Assembly (NCBI RefSeq): GCF_001866645.1
Contig: NZ_MLYP01000013.1
Coordinates: 1-64,000, forward strand
Direction: 5' to 3'
Length of the DNA: 64,000 nt
Origin: Streptomyces colonosanans
GTDB taxonomy: Bacteria > Actinomycetota > Actinomycetes > Streptomycetales > Streptomycetaceae
Under the pieces are notes generated by a model that was not told the DNA's origin, made no database searches, and saw nothing but the letters and a program-made list of their open reading frames with translations. Shown piece after piece: positions 1 to 9,154 of the stretch (position 1 is the stretch's first letter; each line of letters begins with the position of its first letter). Made by a program: the position numbers and the translations under genes.

Positions 1-314
1 CTGGGGCTGGGGCTGGGGCTGGAACCAAGACTCGGACTCACGCGGCGCTGGGACCGGCGAGGGCTCCTGCCATCCGTACGCCTCAGCAGAATCCGGACCG
101 TGCGGCGGCGGGGGATCCAACTGCCCGTCAGATCTCGGGGGTTCGGCTTCGTACGGCATCCTGCGGCCTCGTTCGTCGCTGTGCTGTGGCGGGAGAAATC
201 TCACACATCCTGGCCGGACAGGACAGTCAAGTCCATGAGCAGTGTCATACCGGGTCTTCGAACTTGAGCGGTGCATCTCGTTAGGCGCGCTGACTGTTCG
301 TCACTGCGTGTGAT
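1..314. other. Left-edge stretch without a recognisable gene
   Basis: The window opens with about three and a half copies of the hexamer CTGGGG (positions 1-22). The rest of this stretch has no reading frame resembling a known protein and no clear ribosome-binding site. It presumably holds the promoter of the TetR gene that starts at 315 and the end of a feature lying outside the window. Confidence 0.4.
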
Positions 315-932
315 GTGCATGGCGGGACTGGCCCCTGGACGCAGGCGCCACGCCGCCGCCGGTCCGACGCCCGGCGCAGCATCGACGCCATCCTCAACGC
401 GGCCCGGGTCGTGCTCGGCGAGCGGCCCGCCGCGAGCATGGAGGACATCGCCGCCACGGCCGGCGTCACGCGCCAGACCGTCTACGCGCACTTCCCTTCA
501 CGCGACGCCCTGGTCGCCGCCCTCGTCGAGGCCGCGGCCGCCGAATTCGCCGCCCTGCTTGACGACGCAGGCCTCGACACCGCCCCGCCCGCCGACGCGC
601 TGGCCCAGTTCCTCGGCGCCGGCTGGCGATTCCTCGACCGCTATCCCATGCTGCTGAACGCCACCGCGGCCCGGATCCCGCGACCCGACAACGACCCCCA
701 TGACTTCGCGCCCCCACGGCTCGAACGGCTCATTCGGCGAGGCCAGCACACGGGCGACGTCGACCCGTCACTCCCCGCGGACTGGCTCGCCGCCGTCATT
801 TTCGGGCTCCAGCACACGGCCGTGGCACAAGTCGCAACCGGGCGCCTCACCGCCCACGAGGCAGAGGCGCTGTGCCTGGAAAGCACACTGCGCCTCTGCG
901 GCGGGGAGGCACGTCGCCCGAATCCGGCCTGA
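315..932 (+). CDS. TetR/AcrR family transcriptional regulator
   Basis: A 205-residue protein with the usual TetR layout. A basic N-terminal arm (PRRRRSDAR) is followed by the helix-turn-helix around residues 41-60 (SMEDIAATAGVTRQTVYAHF) and a ligand-binding C-terminal helical domain. The start is GTG at 315. It has no strong Shine-Dalgarno sequence and could lie a few codons further in. Regulators of this kind normally repress a neighbouring gene, but the adjacent gene is a convergent phosphatase, so the target cannot be read from context. The family call is firm and the ligand unknown. Confidence 0.88.
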   Translation: MHGGTGPWTQAPRRRRSDARRSIDAILNAARVVLGERPAASMEDIAATAGVTRQTVYAHFPSRDALVAALVEAAAAEFAALLDDAGLDTAPPADALAQFLGAGWRFLDRYPMLLNATAARIPRPDNDPHDFAPPRLERLIRRGQHTGDVDPSLPADWLAAVIFGLQHTAVAQVATGRLTAHEAEALCLESTLRLCGGEARRPNPA

Positions 933-966
933 TCCGAAAAAGACCCCTGGGGCGTACGGTCCCGGG

Positions 967-2133
967 CTACCCGTGGGTCTCGCCGGCGAGGCGGCACGCG
1001 GCGAGGGCGGCGGTGTCGTCGTCGAGGCTCCCGCCGCTGAAGGCGAGCAGGTCCTCGTGCAGGTGGTCGAGCAGTTCCCGGGGCGGGAGGGTGGCCCAAC
1101 GCTGTACGCGGTCGATGAGCGGGTAGAAGACTCCGGCGCGGTCGCGTGTCTCTGTCACGCCGTCGGTGTAGAGCAGCAGTTGGTCGCCGGGATGGAAGGG
1201 CACCACGTCCACGTGGTAATGGTCCCCGACCAGAAAGCCGAGGTTGATCGGCGGGGAGGGATCGTCCGCATGCAGCTCGATGACCCCGCCGCGGCCGAGG
1301 AGCAGGGGCGGTGGATGGCCGCAGTTGACGAGGCGGGCCACGGGTTCCTCGTCGGAAATCTCGGCGAACACGGCGGTGACGAAGCGCTCCTCGCTCCCCG
1401 ACAGTTGCTCGGCCCTGCGGCGCATGCTTCGCTCGACGCGGCGGGCCACCCCGGTCAGATCCGGCTCGTCGTGCGCGACCTCACGGAAGGCGCCGAGCAT
1501 CGTCGCGGCCGTCTCCACCGCGACCAGGCCCTTGCCCCGGACGTCGCCGATGAGCAGGCGGACTCCGTGCGCGGTGGGCATCGCCTCGAACAGGTCGCCG
1601 CCGATGCGTGCCTCCGCGGCGGCGGCCAGGTAAAGGGTTTCGATGGAGACCTGGCCGAGGCGGTGGGGTACCGGGCGCAGCAGCACACGCTGCGCGGTCT
1701 CGGCCACGGAGCGCACGGTGGCGAGGGTGCGTTCCCGGCGTGTCCGGTGGGCGGCCAGGACCGTGCCGAGGACACCGACCAAGGCGGTGGCGATGTAGGA
1801 GGCCACGTAGTGGCGATCCCACAGGTACACCCCGGAGCGGCCCGCACAGCAGGTAGTGCCGGCCAGGACACCTTCGAGTACGACGGCGAAGACCGTGGTG
1901 GCGGCGACCATGGCGGGGCCGTGGGCGAAGGCGGCGATCACGGGGAGGGCGATGAGCAGATAACTCACCGGCCACTGCACGGGGGTGATCGGTTCGAGCA
2001 CCAGAATCACCGCGGCATAAACGGCCGGCAGCCAGCGCATCCACAGGGGCGGGGCGGGCACGTGCAGGCCGCCTGTGCTGTCCGCCTGCGCCGGACGACG
2101 GCCTTCGGCTGTGCGGCGACCAGGCCACCTCAC
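967..2133 (-). CDS. Membrane-anchored PP2C-type (SpoIIE/RsbU-like) serine phosphatase
   Basis: A 388-residue protein. Hydrophobic segments between roughly residues 32 and 128 suggest three or four membrane helices. A cytosolic SpoIIE/PPM phosphatase domain follows at about 165-385. Metal-binding acidic residues are visible in GGDLFEA (D180), LIGDVRGKG (D197) and the C-terminal LDDDTA. The family dephosphorylates anti-sigma-factor antagonists in partner-switching networks that control alternative sigma factors. The start is GTG at 2133, preceded by a GGAG-containing stretch. No anti-sigma or antagonist gene is adjacent, so the partner is unknown. The gene is convergent with the TetR gene. Confidence 0.85.
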   Translation of the reverse strand: MRWPGRRTAEGRRPAQADSTGGLHVPAPPLWMRWLPAVYAAVILVLEPITPVQWPVSYLLIALPVIAAFAHGPAMVAATTVFAVVLEGVLAGTTCCAGRSGVYLWDRHYVASYIATALVGVLGTVLAAHRTRRERTLATVRSVAETAQRVLLRPVPHRLGQVSIETLYLAAAAEARIGGDLFEAMPTAHGVRLLIGDVRGKGLVAVETAATMLGAFREVAHDEPDLTGVARRVERSMRRRAEQLSGSEERFVTAVFAEISDEEPVARLVNCGHPPPLLLGRGGVIELHADDPSPPINLGFLVGDHYHVDVVPFHPGDQLLLYTDGVTETRDRAGVFYPLIDRVQRWATLPPRELLDHLHEDLLAFSGGSLDDDTAALAACRLAGETHG

Positions 2134-2419
2134 GGCTCGCTCCGGTGGTACTGACGCATCCGCTCACACGGCCTGAACACGAGAACTCCCGGCAGGGCTT
2201 GATCAAGACAACCGGCCTGATGCGGCTCACCCGCTCGACCCGACCACCACTCCGATCGGGCATGTCAGGATCTTCGGGATAAATCCTACGGCGCCGAGAT
2301 CACCTGTGAGGAATCCGAGCCGCATGGGGCCGGACATCATCCGTGTCGGGTCGGGGACTCCCGTGACCGCCCGGCGCATGCCAGGGTGGGAGACAGCGCG
2401 ACAGCGGCGTCGTGGCCGG

Positions 2420-3406
2420 ATGGAACTGTCATGGGAGGCAGAGGCATTGATCGGGATCTCGGACGTACGCGCGGCCAGGGAGCAGATCGCCCCGCACATC
2501 GTGCGCACGCCCACGGTGGAAAGCCCCGGGCTCACCGCATTGCTCGGCGTTCCGGTGACCACCAAGCTGGAGTTGCTGCAGCGTACCGGGTCCTTCAAGG
2601 CACGCGGCGCGACGGCTCGGCTCCTCGCGCTCGACGAGGCGGAGCGGGCGGCGGGCGTGGTGGCCGTCAGCGGCGGCAACCATGGGATCGCGCTCGCGGT
2701 CATGGCCGCCGCGCTGGACGTGAAGGCGACGGTGGTGATGCCGCGGTCCGCACCCGCGCGGTCCATCGCGATCGTCGAGTCGACGGGCGCGTCTCTGCGG
2801 CTGACGGACGGGATGGGCGAGGCGTTCGCGCTGACGGAGCGGTTGCGGGACGAGGGGCTGACCCTGGTGCACCCGTTCGACGATCCGACGGTGATCGCCG
2901 GGCAGGGCACGGTCGGCCTCGAACTCGCCGAGGACGCGGGCGCACTGACGGACGTGCTGGTGAGCATCGGAGGCGGCGGACTGATCGCGGGCGTGGCGGC
3001 GGCGCTGCACGCCCAGCGGCCAGGGGTACGTGTCTGGGGCGTGGAGACAGAGGGTGCCGAGGCCATGTCCCGGGCGCTGGCGGCGGGTGGGCCGGTGCCC
3101 GTGGAGCTGTCGTCGGTCGTGACCACGCTCAGCGCGCCTACCGTCTCCCGGCTGACGTACGAGCATGTGTCGGCCCTGGTCACCGAGGTCCTGGTGGTGC
3201 CGGACGCGGAGGCGGTCCGGGGCAGCCTCGAACTCGCCGAGCACGCCAAGCTGTGGACCGAGCCGGCCGCGGGCTGTCTGCTGCCCGCAGCCCGGCAGGT
3301 ACTGGAGCGGGTGGGCGACGGGGCCCGGCTGGGGCTGGTGGTATGTGGCGGCAACGCGTCCGTGGCGGACGTCATGGCGTGGGCCGAGCGGTACGGGCTG
3401 GGGTGA
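2420..3406 (+). CDS. PLP-dependent threonine/serine dehydratase-like enzyme
   Basis: A 328-residue fold-type II PLP enzyme of the threonine/serine dehydratase family. The Schiff-base lysine is K60 in GSFKARGA, the motif SGGNHG follows, and the phosphate-cupping glycine loop is SIGGGGL. No C-terminal ACT regulatory domain is present, so it resembles catabolic dehydratases or serine racemases more than IlvA. ATG at 2420 is chosen because conserved sequence begins shortly after it. The open frame extends upstream to 2306, but that part is arginine-rich and unlike the family. The expected reaction is beta-elimination from threonine or serine to a 2-oxo acid and ammonia. Exact substrate not determinable. 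Confidence 0.85.
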   Translation: MELSWEAEALIGISDVRAAREQIAPHIVRTPTVESPGLTALLGVPVTTKLELLQRTGSFKARGATARLLALDEAERAAGVVAVSGGNHGIALAVMAAALDVKATVVMPRSAPARSIAIVESTGASLRLTDGMGEAFALTERLRDEGLTLVHPFDDPTVIAGQGTVGLELAEDAGALTDVLVSIGGGGLIAGVAAALHAQRPGVRVWGVETEGAEAMSRALAAGGPVPVELSSVVTTLSAPTVSRLTYEHVSALVTEVLVVPDAEAVRGSLELAEHAKLWTEPAAGCLLPAARQVLERVGDGARLGLVVCGGNASVADVMAWAERYGLG

Positions 3407-3605
3407 GCGAGGGTGGGACGCTGCCGGGGCCTTCCCTGTCCGCCATATCAGAGTGAAGGTCTCACCTGGTCAGCAGGTCTCTCCACAACGGCTTCAGCAG
3501 GTGGGATGCGCGGTGTCAGTGCGCTCGGCGAGAATGCGGGGTAAAGATCATCTAGTCCTCGCGGTGGATGACCGCCCACCCGTGTCCCGGAAAGGCCGAC
3601 CGATC

Positions 3606-3893
3606 ATGACGCGCCCTCGGCTCAGTGCCCGTGCTGCCGAAGTGCTGCGCCTGATCATGGATCAGCGTGTGCCGGTATTCCTCGTCGTGCATGCCAACGG
3701 GCGGCGTCGGTACGGCTATTGGCAGTCCGACGGCAGCCTCATGGCGCTGCCCTCCGACGAGTGCGACGCGTTGCACGCGGCCGGGCGGATCGTGCTCGGC
3801 GATCCCATGGTCGACCGGGCCAAGACAACCTACCGGGTGCGGGCCGCCACGCGCGGGACGTCCCGCGCGGCACGCTCCGCCCTGACGGCCTGA
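3606..3893 (+). CDS. Small conserved-looking hypothetical protein
   Basis: A 95-residue protein not recognised as a named family. It begins MTRPRLSARAAEVLRLIMDQ, reads like a compact alpha/beta domain and ends in a basic, Ala/Arg-rich tail. ATG at 3606 is internal to a longer open frame whose upstream part overlaps the previous gene and looks non-coding. A perfect 11-bp hairpin follows the stop directly, which supports a real transcription unit. The sequence gives no clue to function. Confidence 0.6.
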   Translation: MTRPRLSARAAEVLRLIMDQRVPVFLVVHANGRRRYGYWQSDGSLMALPSDECDALHAAGRIVLGDPMVDRAKTTYRVRAATRGTSRAARSALTA

Positions 3894-3921
3894 CCGGTCG
3901 GAGACATCCCTCCGACCGGTC
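3892..3921. terminator. Bidirectional terminator hairpin
   Basis: A perfect 11-bp inverted repeat, GACCGGTCGGA and TCCGACCGGTC, is separated by an 8-nt loop. It lies between the convergent small ORF ending at 3893 and the aldo/keto reductase ending at 3935. There is no U-tract, which is usual for Streptomyces terminators. Confidence 0.8.
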
Positions 3922-3934
3922 TCCCGACGAGTGC

Positions 3935-4918
3935 CTACCAGCGACCCTCTACCTGGTCCTTGATCTGCCGGTCGTACAGGTCCTGGATCGCGTCGAGCGT
4001 GTCCTGCGAGAGCCGGGGCAGCCTCGCGACCTCCGCGTTGGCGCGGGCCTGGTCCGCCGAGCGGGCGCCCGGGATCACCGCGGTCACGCCGGGCTGCTGG
4101 ACGATCCAGGCGAGCGCCAGCTGGGCCGGGGTGAAGCCCTCCGGGGCGAGCTCGCCGAACTCGGCCGCCGCCTCCACGCCCGTCGCGAAGTCGACGCCGG
4201 AGAAGGTCTCACCCTGGTCGAAGGCCTCACCGTGACGGTTGAACGAGCGGTGGTCGTTCGCGGCGAAGACCGTGTCCTTGGTGTACTTGCCCGTCAGCAG
4301 GCCGGAGGCCAGCGGCACCCGGGCGATGATGCCCACGCCCGCCTCCCGCGCGGCCGGGAGGACGTGCCGCAGCGGCTTCATACGGAAGGGGTTGAGGATG
4401 ATCTGCACGCTGGCCACGTTCGGGCGGGCGATCGCCGCCAGCGCCTCGTCGCACGTCTCGACGCTCACGCCGTACGCGGCGATCCGGTCCTCCTCGACCA
4501 GCGTGTCCAGGGCGTCGTACACCTCGCCGGAGGAGTAGACGGGCGTCGGCGGGCAGTGCAGCTGCACCAGATCGATACGGTCGACGCCGAGGTTGCGCCG
4601 GGAACGGTCGTTCCAGACGCGGAAGTTGTCCAGGACGTAGTTCTCCGGGATCTGGTCGACGCGGCGGCCCATCTTGGTCGCCACCAGCACATGCAGATCG
4701 GGCCTGCCGAGCAGGAAGGCGGCGATGGTCTGCTCGCTGCGCCCGTCACCGTACACATCGGCGGTGTCGAAGAAGGTCACTCCCGACTCGGCCGCCGCCT
4801 CCAGCACCTCATGGGCGTCCTTGTCGTCGACGTCGCCCCAATCCGCGCCCAGCTGCCAGGTGCCGAGGCCGATCACCGACGCGTGCTGCCCCGACCTGCG
4901 GAATTCTCGCTCTTCCAT
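3935..4918 (-). CDS. Aldo/keto reductase
   Basis: A 327-residue AKR of TIM-barrel type. The catalytic tetrad can be placed as D51 and Y56 (FFDTADVYG), K82 (VATKMGRR) and H121 (VQLHCPP). NADPH-dependent reduction of an aldehyde or ketone is expected, and the closest type is the YajO/YhdN-like soluble reductases. ATG at 4918 gives the family-typical beginning with a short basic beta hairpin (EFRRSGQHASVIGLGTWQLG). It stands alone and is convergent with the preceding small gene. The substrate is not predictable. Confidence 0.9.
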   Translation of the reverse strand: MEEREFRRSGQHASVIGLGTWQLGADWGDVDDKDAHEVLEAAAESGVTFFDTADVYGDGRSEQTIAAFLLGRPDLHVLVATKMGRRVDQIPENYVLDNFRVWNDRSRRNLGVDRIDLVQLHCPPTPVYSSGEVYDALDTLVEEDRIAAYGVSVETCDEALAAIARPNVASVQIILNPFRMKPLRHVLPAAREAGVGIIARVPLASGLLTGKYTKDTVFAANDHRSFNRHGEAFDQGETFSGVDFATGVEAAAEFGELAPEGFTPAQLALAWIVQQPGVTAVIPGARSADQARANAEVARLPRLSQDTLDAIQDLYDRQIKDQVEGRW

Positions 4919-5128
4919 GCGGCCAGTCTTTCATCCCCACCGGTCGGCGCACGGAACGCCCCATCGTGTGTGCCGCACCCGGGGCATGCGCGCACCGGTC
5001 GGCGGCATGCCGTGACCACGGCCGGAACGGGTGTGCCGCGCGTCAGCCGGCCGCCGCGTATCGCTCCGCGGGGACCGGGTGGCCACTGATCCTGCGACCG
5101 TGCGAACACCGGCGCCCGGATATGAGCC

Positions 5129-5521
5129 TCAGGCCGTCTCGCGGCTCTCCAGCCGCAGCTCGATGTCGACCTCCTGATCGCCCGCGACCACGCCCAACTG
5201 GTGGACGACGAACGTCTCGTCCAGAACGCGACGCAGGCATTCCACCGCGCGGGGCTCGCCCTGAAGTTCGGCCGTCACCGGACCCGACAGGTGCGGCGGC
5301 TGCCCCGTCGTCCTCCCGGGCTTACCGAGGGTGGCGGATGTGTCGAACGTGCCGGTCCACATCGTGGGCCGGCCACCCTCGGCCTCGTGCGGTGCGTCCT
5401 CGGCGGCGCGGTCCGAGCCGAATCTGCGGCACAGTTCGGCGAACAGGCTTCCGGCGTCCGCCGCCGAGCAGCCGCTGATCACCACCTCGACCTGTGGTAC
5501 GTGCGGAAGGGGCGAGTTCAC
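5129..5521 (-). CDS. Hypothetical protein, about 130 residues
   Basis: Not recognised. The GTG start at 5521 is decided by a strong ribosome-binding site, GAGAGGAG, five bases upstream. The longer open frame reaching 5731 has no such signal and is Pro/Arg-rich. From this start the protein begins VNSPLPHVPQVEVVISG and has an acidic, beta-rich C-terminal part ending EVDIELRLESRETA. No signal peptide or membrane segment is visible. It is monocistronic as far as can be seen. Confidence 0.6.
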   Translation of the reverse strand: MNSPLPHVPQVEVVISGCSAADAGSLFAELCRRFGSDRAAEDAPHEAEGGRPTMWTGTFDTSATLGKPGRTTGQPPHLSGPVTAELQGEPRAVECLRRVLDETFVVHQLGVVAGDQEVDIELRLESRETA

Positions 5522-5816
5522 GGCCGCTCCTCTCGTTCGATGGCCGACGCGAGTGCACACGCCGACGCCCCCCATGCACGACGGTACGGCCGATGCGGCG
5601 CGCCCGCCTGTCGGAGCCGACGCCGCGATGTCGATCTCCGAAACCGCCGGGTCGGCGTCGTCCGTGCGCGATGGCCGAGGATGTGGTCCGGTGTCCTGGC
5701 CGAGCAGTCCCGCGCGGGCATGTGCGATCACGCGGGCAGCGACCCCGGAGGCACGTGCTGCCGCTCACCGTGCCGATCGCACGGTGAGCAGCGCAGCATG
5801 CGGGCCCCGCCTCCCC
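5522..5816. other. Intergenic region between the hypothetical gene and GH65
   Basis: About 295 bases with no coding region that I can support. It contains the upstream signals for the minus-strand gene starting at 5521 and the 3' flank of the GH65 gene. No clear terminator or repeat was found. Confidence 0.35.
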
Positions 5817-8174
5817 TCAGCTCTCCGGGGCGTCCAGGTGGTTCGGACGCCGGTGCAGGGGCTGGTCCGGAGCCGGGCGCGGCTCGAGGAGGGGGACGGT
5901 GCGGGTGTGCGGCTTGTCCGCGTCGAGGGTGAGCGGGACATCGTGGTGGTGGACCGTCAGCGGATCGCCGTTCAGCAGCGTGTACGTGGCCTCCGCCCGG
6001 CCGATCTCCACCCGCAGCCGGCGGCCCCGTAGCTCCAGCGTGAAGGCGAGCCGGCCGAACTGCTCGGGCAGTCGCGGTGCGAAGTCGATCCGCGCCCCGT
6101 GGTGGCGCATGCCGCCGAAGCCCGCGACGAGCGCCATCCACGCTCCGGCAAGGGACGCGATGTGCAGGCCGTCGCGTGTGTTGTGCTCGAGATCCTCCAG
6201 ATCCATCAGCGCGGCCTCGTGCAGATAGTCGTAGGCGAGCCGCAGATGGCCCGCCTCGGCGGCGATGACCGCCTGGCAGCACGCGGACAGGGACGAGTCA
6301 CGGACGGTGAGCGGCTCGTAGTAGGCGAAGTTGCGCGCCTTGTGCTCCGCGTCGAAGAAGGTGCTGCACGTGCACATCGCCAGAACCAGGTCCGCCTGCT
6401 TGATCACCTGCTTGCGGTACAGGTCGAAGTACGGGAAGTGCAGCAGGAGCGGGTACTGGTCGGGGCGGGTCGCGGCGAAGTCCCAGCGCTGGTAGCGGGT
6501 GAACCCGGCGTGCTGTTCGTGTACGCGCAGTTCGTGGTTGTAGGGGACGTACATCGCCTCGGCGGCATCGCGCCAGGCCGTGCTCTCCTCCTCGTCGACG
6601 CCCAGTTCCTCGCCCCGGAGCGGATGGCGTTCGACGGCGTCCGCGGCCGCGCGGAGGTTCGCGCGCGCCATCAGGTTGGTGTACGTGTTGTCGTCGGCGA
6701 CCGCGCTGTACTCGTCCGGTCCCGTCACTCCGTCGATGTGGAACGTGCCGTGGTGGTCGTGGTGGCCGAGCGACCGCCACAGCCGCGCCGTCTCCACCAG
6801 CAGCTCGACGCCGGTGTCGCGTTCGAAACGCTCGTCGCCGGTGGCGGACGTGTAGCGGACGACGGCGTCGGCGATGTCGGCGTTCACATGGAACGCGGCG
6901 GTGCCGGCCGGCCAGTACGCCGACCCCTCCGAGCCCTCGATGGTCCGCCATGGGAACGCCGCGCCGCGCAAACCGAGTTGGACGGCCCTGTCCCGGGCGG
7001 CGGGCAGTGTGTTCTGCCGCCACCGCAATGCCTCCGCGACCGCGCCGGGCGAGGTGTAGGTGAGCAGCGGCAGCACGAACGTCTCGGTGTCCCAGAAGGC
7101 ATGACCGTCGTAGCCGGAGCCGGTCAGACCCTTGGCGGGGATCGCCCGCTGTTCGGCGCGCGCCCCGGCCTGCAGGACGTGGAAGAGCGCGAAGCGGACC
7201 GCCTGCTGGATCTTCTCGTCGCCGTCCACCTCGACGTCCGACCGCGCCCAGAAGTCGTCCAGATAGGCCCGCTGTTCGGCGACGAGACCGGACCAGCCCA
7301 CGCTTGTGGCGGCGGCCAGCGCCGCGTCCACCTGGTCGCTGACCGCGGGCAGAGAACGCGTGCCGGACCAGCCGTAGGAGACGAACTTCTCCACCCTCAG
7401 CCGCTCGCCCGGGGCGAGCACGGTGGCGACGGTGAGGCGGGCGAGGTCGTCGGTCGCCTCGCTCTCGGTCGTGGTCGGCTCGGGGCCGCTGACGACATGG
7501 TCGGCGGCCGCGCCCACCCGCAGACCGCTCCTGCGCGTGCGGTGCACCAGTCGCAGCCGACCGTCCTTCGCGAAGTGCTCCTCCGCCTCCAGCGGCGACT
7601 CGAGGACGACCGCGGCACGGGGATCGCCGTCGTGGTCCGGGAGTTGCTCGTTCGCCACCAGCTCGGACTGCACCACGATGCGGGCCGGTGCGCCGACGGC
7701 CTCGACCTCGTAGGCGACGGCGGCGATCGCACGCTGGGTGAAGGAGACGAGACGCCTGGAGCGCACCCGGACCGTCGTGCCGGCCGGTGAGGTCCACTCG
7801 CAGGTCCGGGTGAGCAGTCCGGCGCGCAGATCGAGGACGCGTTCGTGGGAGCGCAGCAGGCCGTAGCGCAGATCGAAGGGCTCGTCGTCCACGAGTAACC
7901 GGATGATCTTGCCGTTGGTGACGTTGATGACGGTCTGCCCGGACTCCGGATAGCCGTATCCGGCCTCCGCGTAGGGCAGCGGATGGACCTCGTGGACGCC
8001 GTTGAGATAGGAGCCCGGCAGTCCGTGCGGCTCGCCCTCGTCGAGGTTGCCGCGCCATCCAACATGGCCGTTGGACAGCGCGAACACGGACTCGCTCTGC
8101 GGGAGGACATCGAGGTGCAGGCCCCGCTCGCGCAATGCCCAGGGCTCGACGGCGTACGACGTGTGCGTGATCAC
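5817..8174 (-). CDS. Glycoside hydrolase family 65 disaccharide phosphorylase (maltose/trehalose/kojibiose type)
   Basis: A 785-residue GH65 protein. An N-terminal beta-sandwich (from GHVGWRGN) leads to the (alpha/alpha)6 catalytic barrel and a small C-terminal beta domain. The catalytic acid is E488 in VTGPDEYS, and the phosphate-contact motif KQADLVL is present, so phosphorolysis rather than hydrolysis is likely. The GTG start at 8174 overlaps the stop of the upstream HAD gene by four bases (GTGA) and follows GGGGGAG. The open frame continues upstream through the HAD gene only as a shadow. With the HAD mutase this forms a disaccharide to glucose-1-phosphate to glucose-6-phosphate pathway. 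Which disaccharide is used cannot be decided. Confidence 0.9.
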   Translation of the reverse strand: MITHTSYAVEPWALRERGLHLDVLPQSESVFALSNGHVGWRGNLDEGEPHGLPGSYLNGVHEVHPLPYAEAGYGYPESGQTVINVTNGKIIRLLVDDEPFDLRYGLLRSHERVLDLRAGLLTRTCEWTSPAGTTVRVRSRRLVSFTQRAIAAVAYEVEAVGAPARIVVQSELVANEQLPDHDGDPRAAVVLESPLEAEEHFAKDGRLRLVHRTRRSGLRVGAAADHVVSGPEPTTTESEATDDLARLTVATVLAPGERLRVEKFVSYGWSGTRSLPAVSDQVDAALAAATSVGWSGLVAEQRAYLDDFWARSDVEVDGDEKIQQAVRFALFHVLQAGARAEQRAIPAKGLTGSGYDGHAFWDTETFVLPLLTYTSPGAVAEALRWRQNTLPAARDRAVQLGLRGAAFPWRTIEGSEGSAYWPAGTAAFHVNADIADAVVRYTSATGDERFERDTGVELLVETARLWRSLGHHDHHGTFHIDGVTGPDEYSAVADDNTYTNLMARANLRAAADAVERHPLRGEELGVDEEESTAWRDAAEAMYVPYNHELRVHEQHAGFTRYQRWDFAATRPDQYPLLLHFPYFDLYRKQVIKQADLVLAMCTCSTFFDAEHKARNFAYYEPLTVRDSSLSACCQAVIAAEAGHLRLAYDYLHEAALMDLEDLEHNTRDGLHIASLAGAWMALVAGFGGMRHHGARIDFAPRLPEQFGRLAFTLELRGRRLRVEIGRAEATYTLLNGDPLTVHHHDVPLTLDADKPHTRTVPLLEPRPAPDQPLHRRPNHLDAPES

Positions 8175-8908
8175 GGCCGCTCCCCCAGTTCCGCGAGGTC
8201 CGGTACGACGACGTCGGCTCCGTGGGCGCGCAGGGCGTCCGCCTGGCCGACCCGGTCCACGCCGACGACGTACCCGAAGTGGCCCGAGCGCCCGGCGTCC
8301 ATCCCCGCGAGCGCGTCCTCGAAGACGGCGGCGGCCTTCGCCTCGACACCGAGGTCGAGGGCGGCGGCGAGGAAGGTGTCCGGGTGCGGCTTGCCGGGCA
8401 GGTGCCGCTGCGCCGCGACGACTCCGTCGATCGTCACGTCGAAGAGGTGTTCGGCGCGGATGGACCGCAGGACGTCGCGGCAGTTGGCACTGGAGGAGAC
8501 GACGGCCGTGCGCAGCCCGGCGGCGCGCACCGCCTCGACGTACCGGATCGTGCCGTCGTACGCCTCGACGCCGTGGGTGCGGATCAACTCGAGGAGCAGG
8601 GTGTTCTTGCGGTTGCCGAGACCGTGGACGGTCTGCCGACCGGGCGGGTCGTCGGGATCGCCCTCGGGCAGACGGATGCTGCGGGAGGCGAGGAAGGTGC
8701 GGACGCCGTCGGCGCGGGGGCGCCCGTCGACGTACTCCTCGTAGTCGGCGTCGCCGAAGGGGCGGTAGCTGTCCCCGTCCCGCCGGCGCAGAAAGTCGTC
8801 GAACGTCTGCTTCCACGCGGCCGCGTGGACGACGGCGGTCTTGGTGATGACCCCGTCGAGGTCGAAGAGGCAGGCCTGGATGCCGTCCGGAAGACCGAGC
8901 TCTGTCAT
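8171..8908 (-). CDS. Beta-phosphoglucomutase family HAD phosphatase/mutase
   Basis: A 245-residue HAD-superfamily enzyme with all four motifs. LFDLDGV supplies the nucleophile D16 and the acid/base D18, VSSSAN is motif II, GKPHPD is motif III and FEDALAG is motif IV. A cap domain sits between motifs I and II. Beta-phosphoglucomutases convert beta-glucose-1-phosphate, the product of inverting GH65 phosphorylases, to glucose-6-phosphate. The tight coupling to the GH65 gene downstream supports that role over a generic phosphatase. ATG at 8908 is preceded by GGAAGGTGG. Confidence 0.87.
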   Translation of the reverse strand: MTELGLPDGIQACLFDLDGVITKTAVVHAAAWKQTFDDFLRRRDGDSYRPFGDADYEEYVDGRPRADGVRTFLASRSIRLPEGDPDDPPGRQTVHGLGNRKNTLLLELIRTHGVEAYDGTIRYVEAVRAAGLRTAVVSSSANCRDVLRSIRAEHLFDVTIDGVVAAQRHLPGKPHPDTFLAAALDLGVEAKAAAVFEDALAGMDAGRSGHFGYVVGVDRVGQADALRAHGADVVVPDLAELGERP

Positions 8909-9154
8909 AGGAGCCACCTTCCCCCATGAACGCCGCGCAGAGGACGACAAGCGCCATATTGCACCGTCCCGCTGACGTCCCCGCGGCCCCCGTCGGCTCA
9001 GGTGCGCCTCCTCATCGGCGGTGGTGGTGGTGCCCGAGGCCTGTCCGCGGATCTCGCGATCCGGCACAACCTCTGCTCCAATAGCGACGACCGGGCACGC
9101 CACGCGACGCGCGCGGTTCACCGTCCACCACCTGGCAGCGAGCGGCGTACACCG

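Noticed and set aside
700..2154. Long plus-strand open frame opposite the SpoIIE phosphatase
   Set aside because: Composition is the Gly/Val/Asp-rich pattern of an antisense shadow in high-GC DNA, and the minus-strand gene has clear family motifs.
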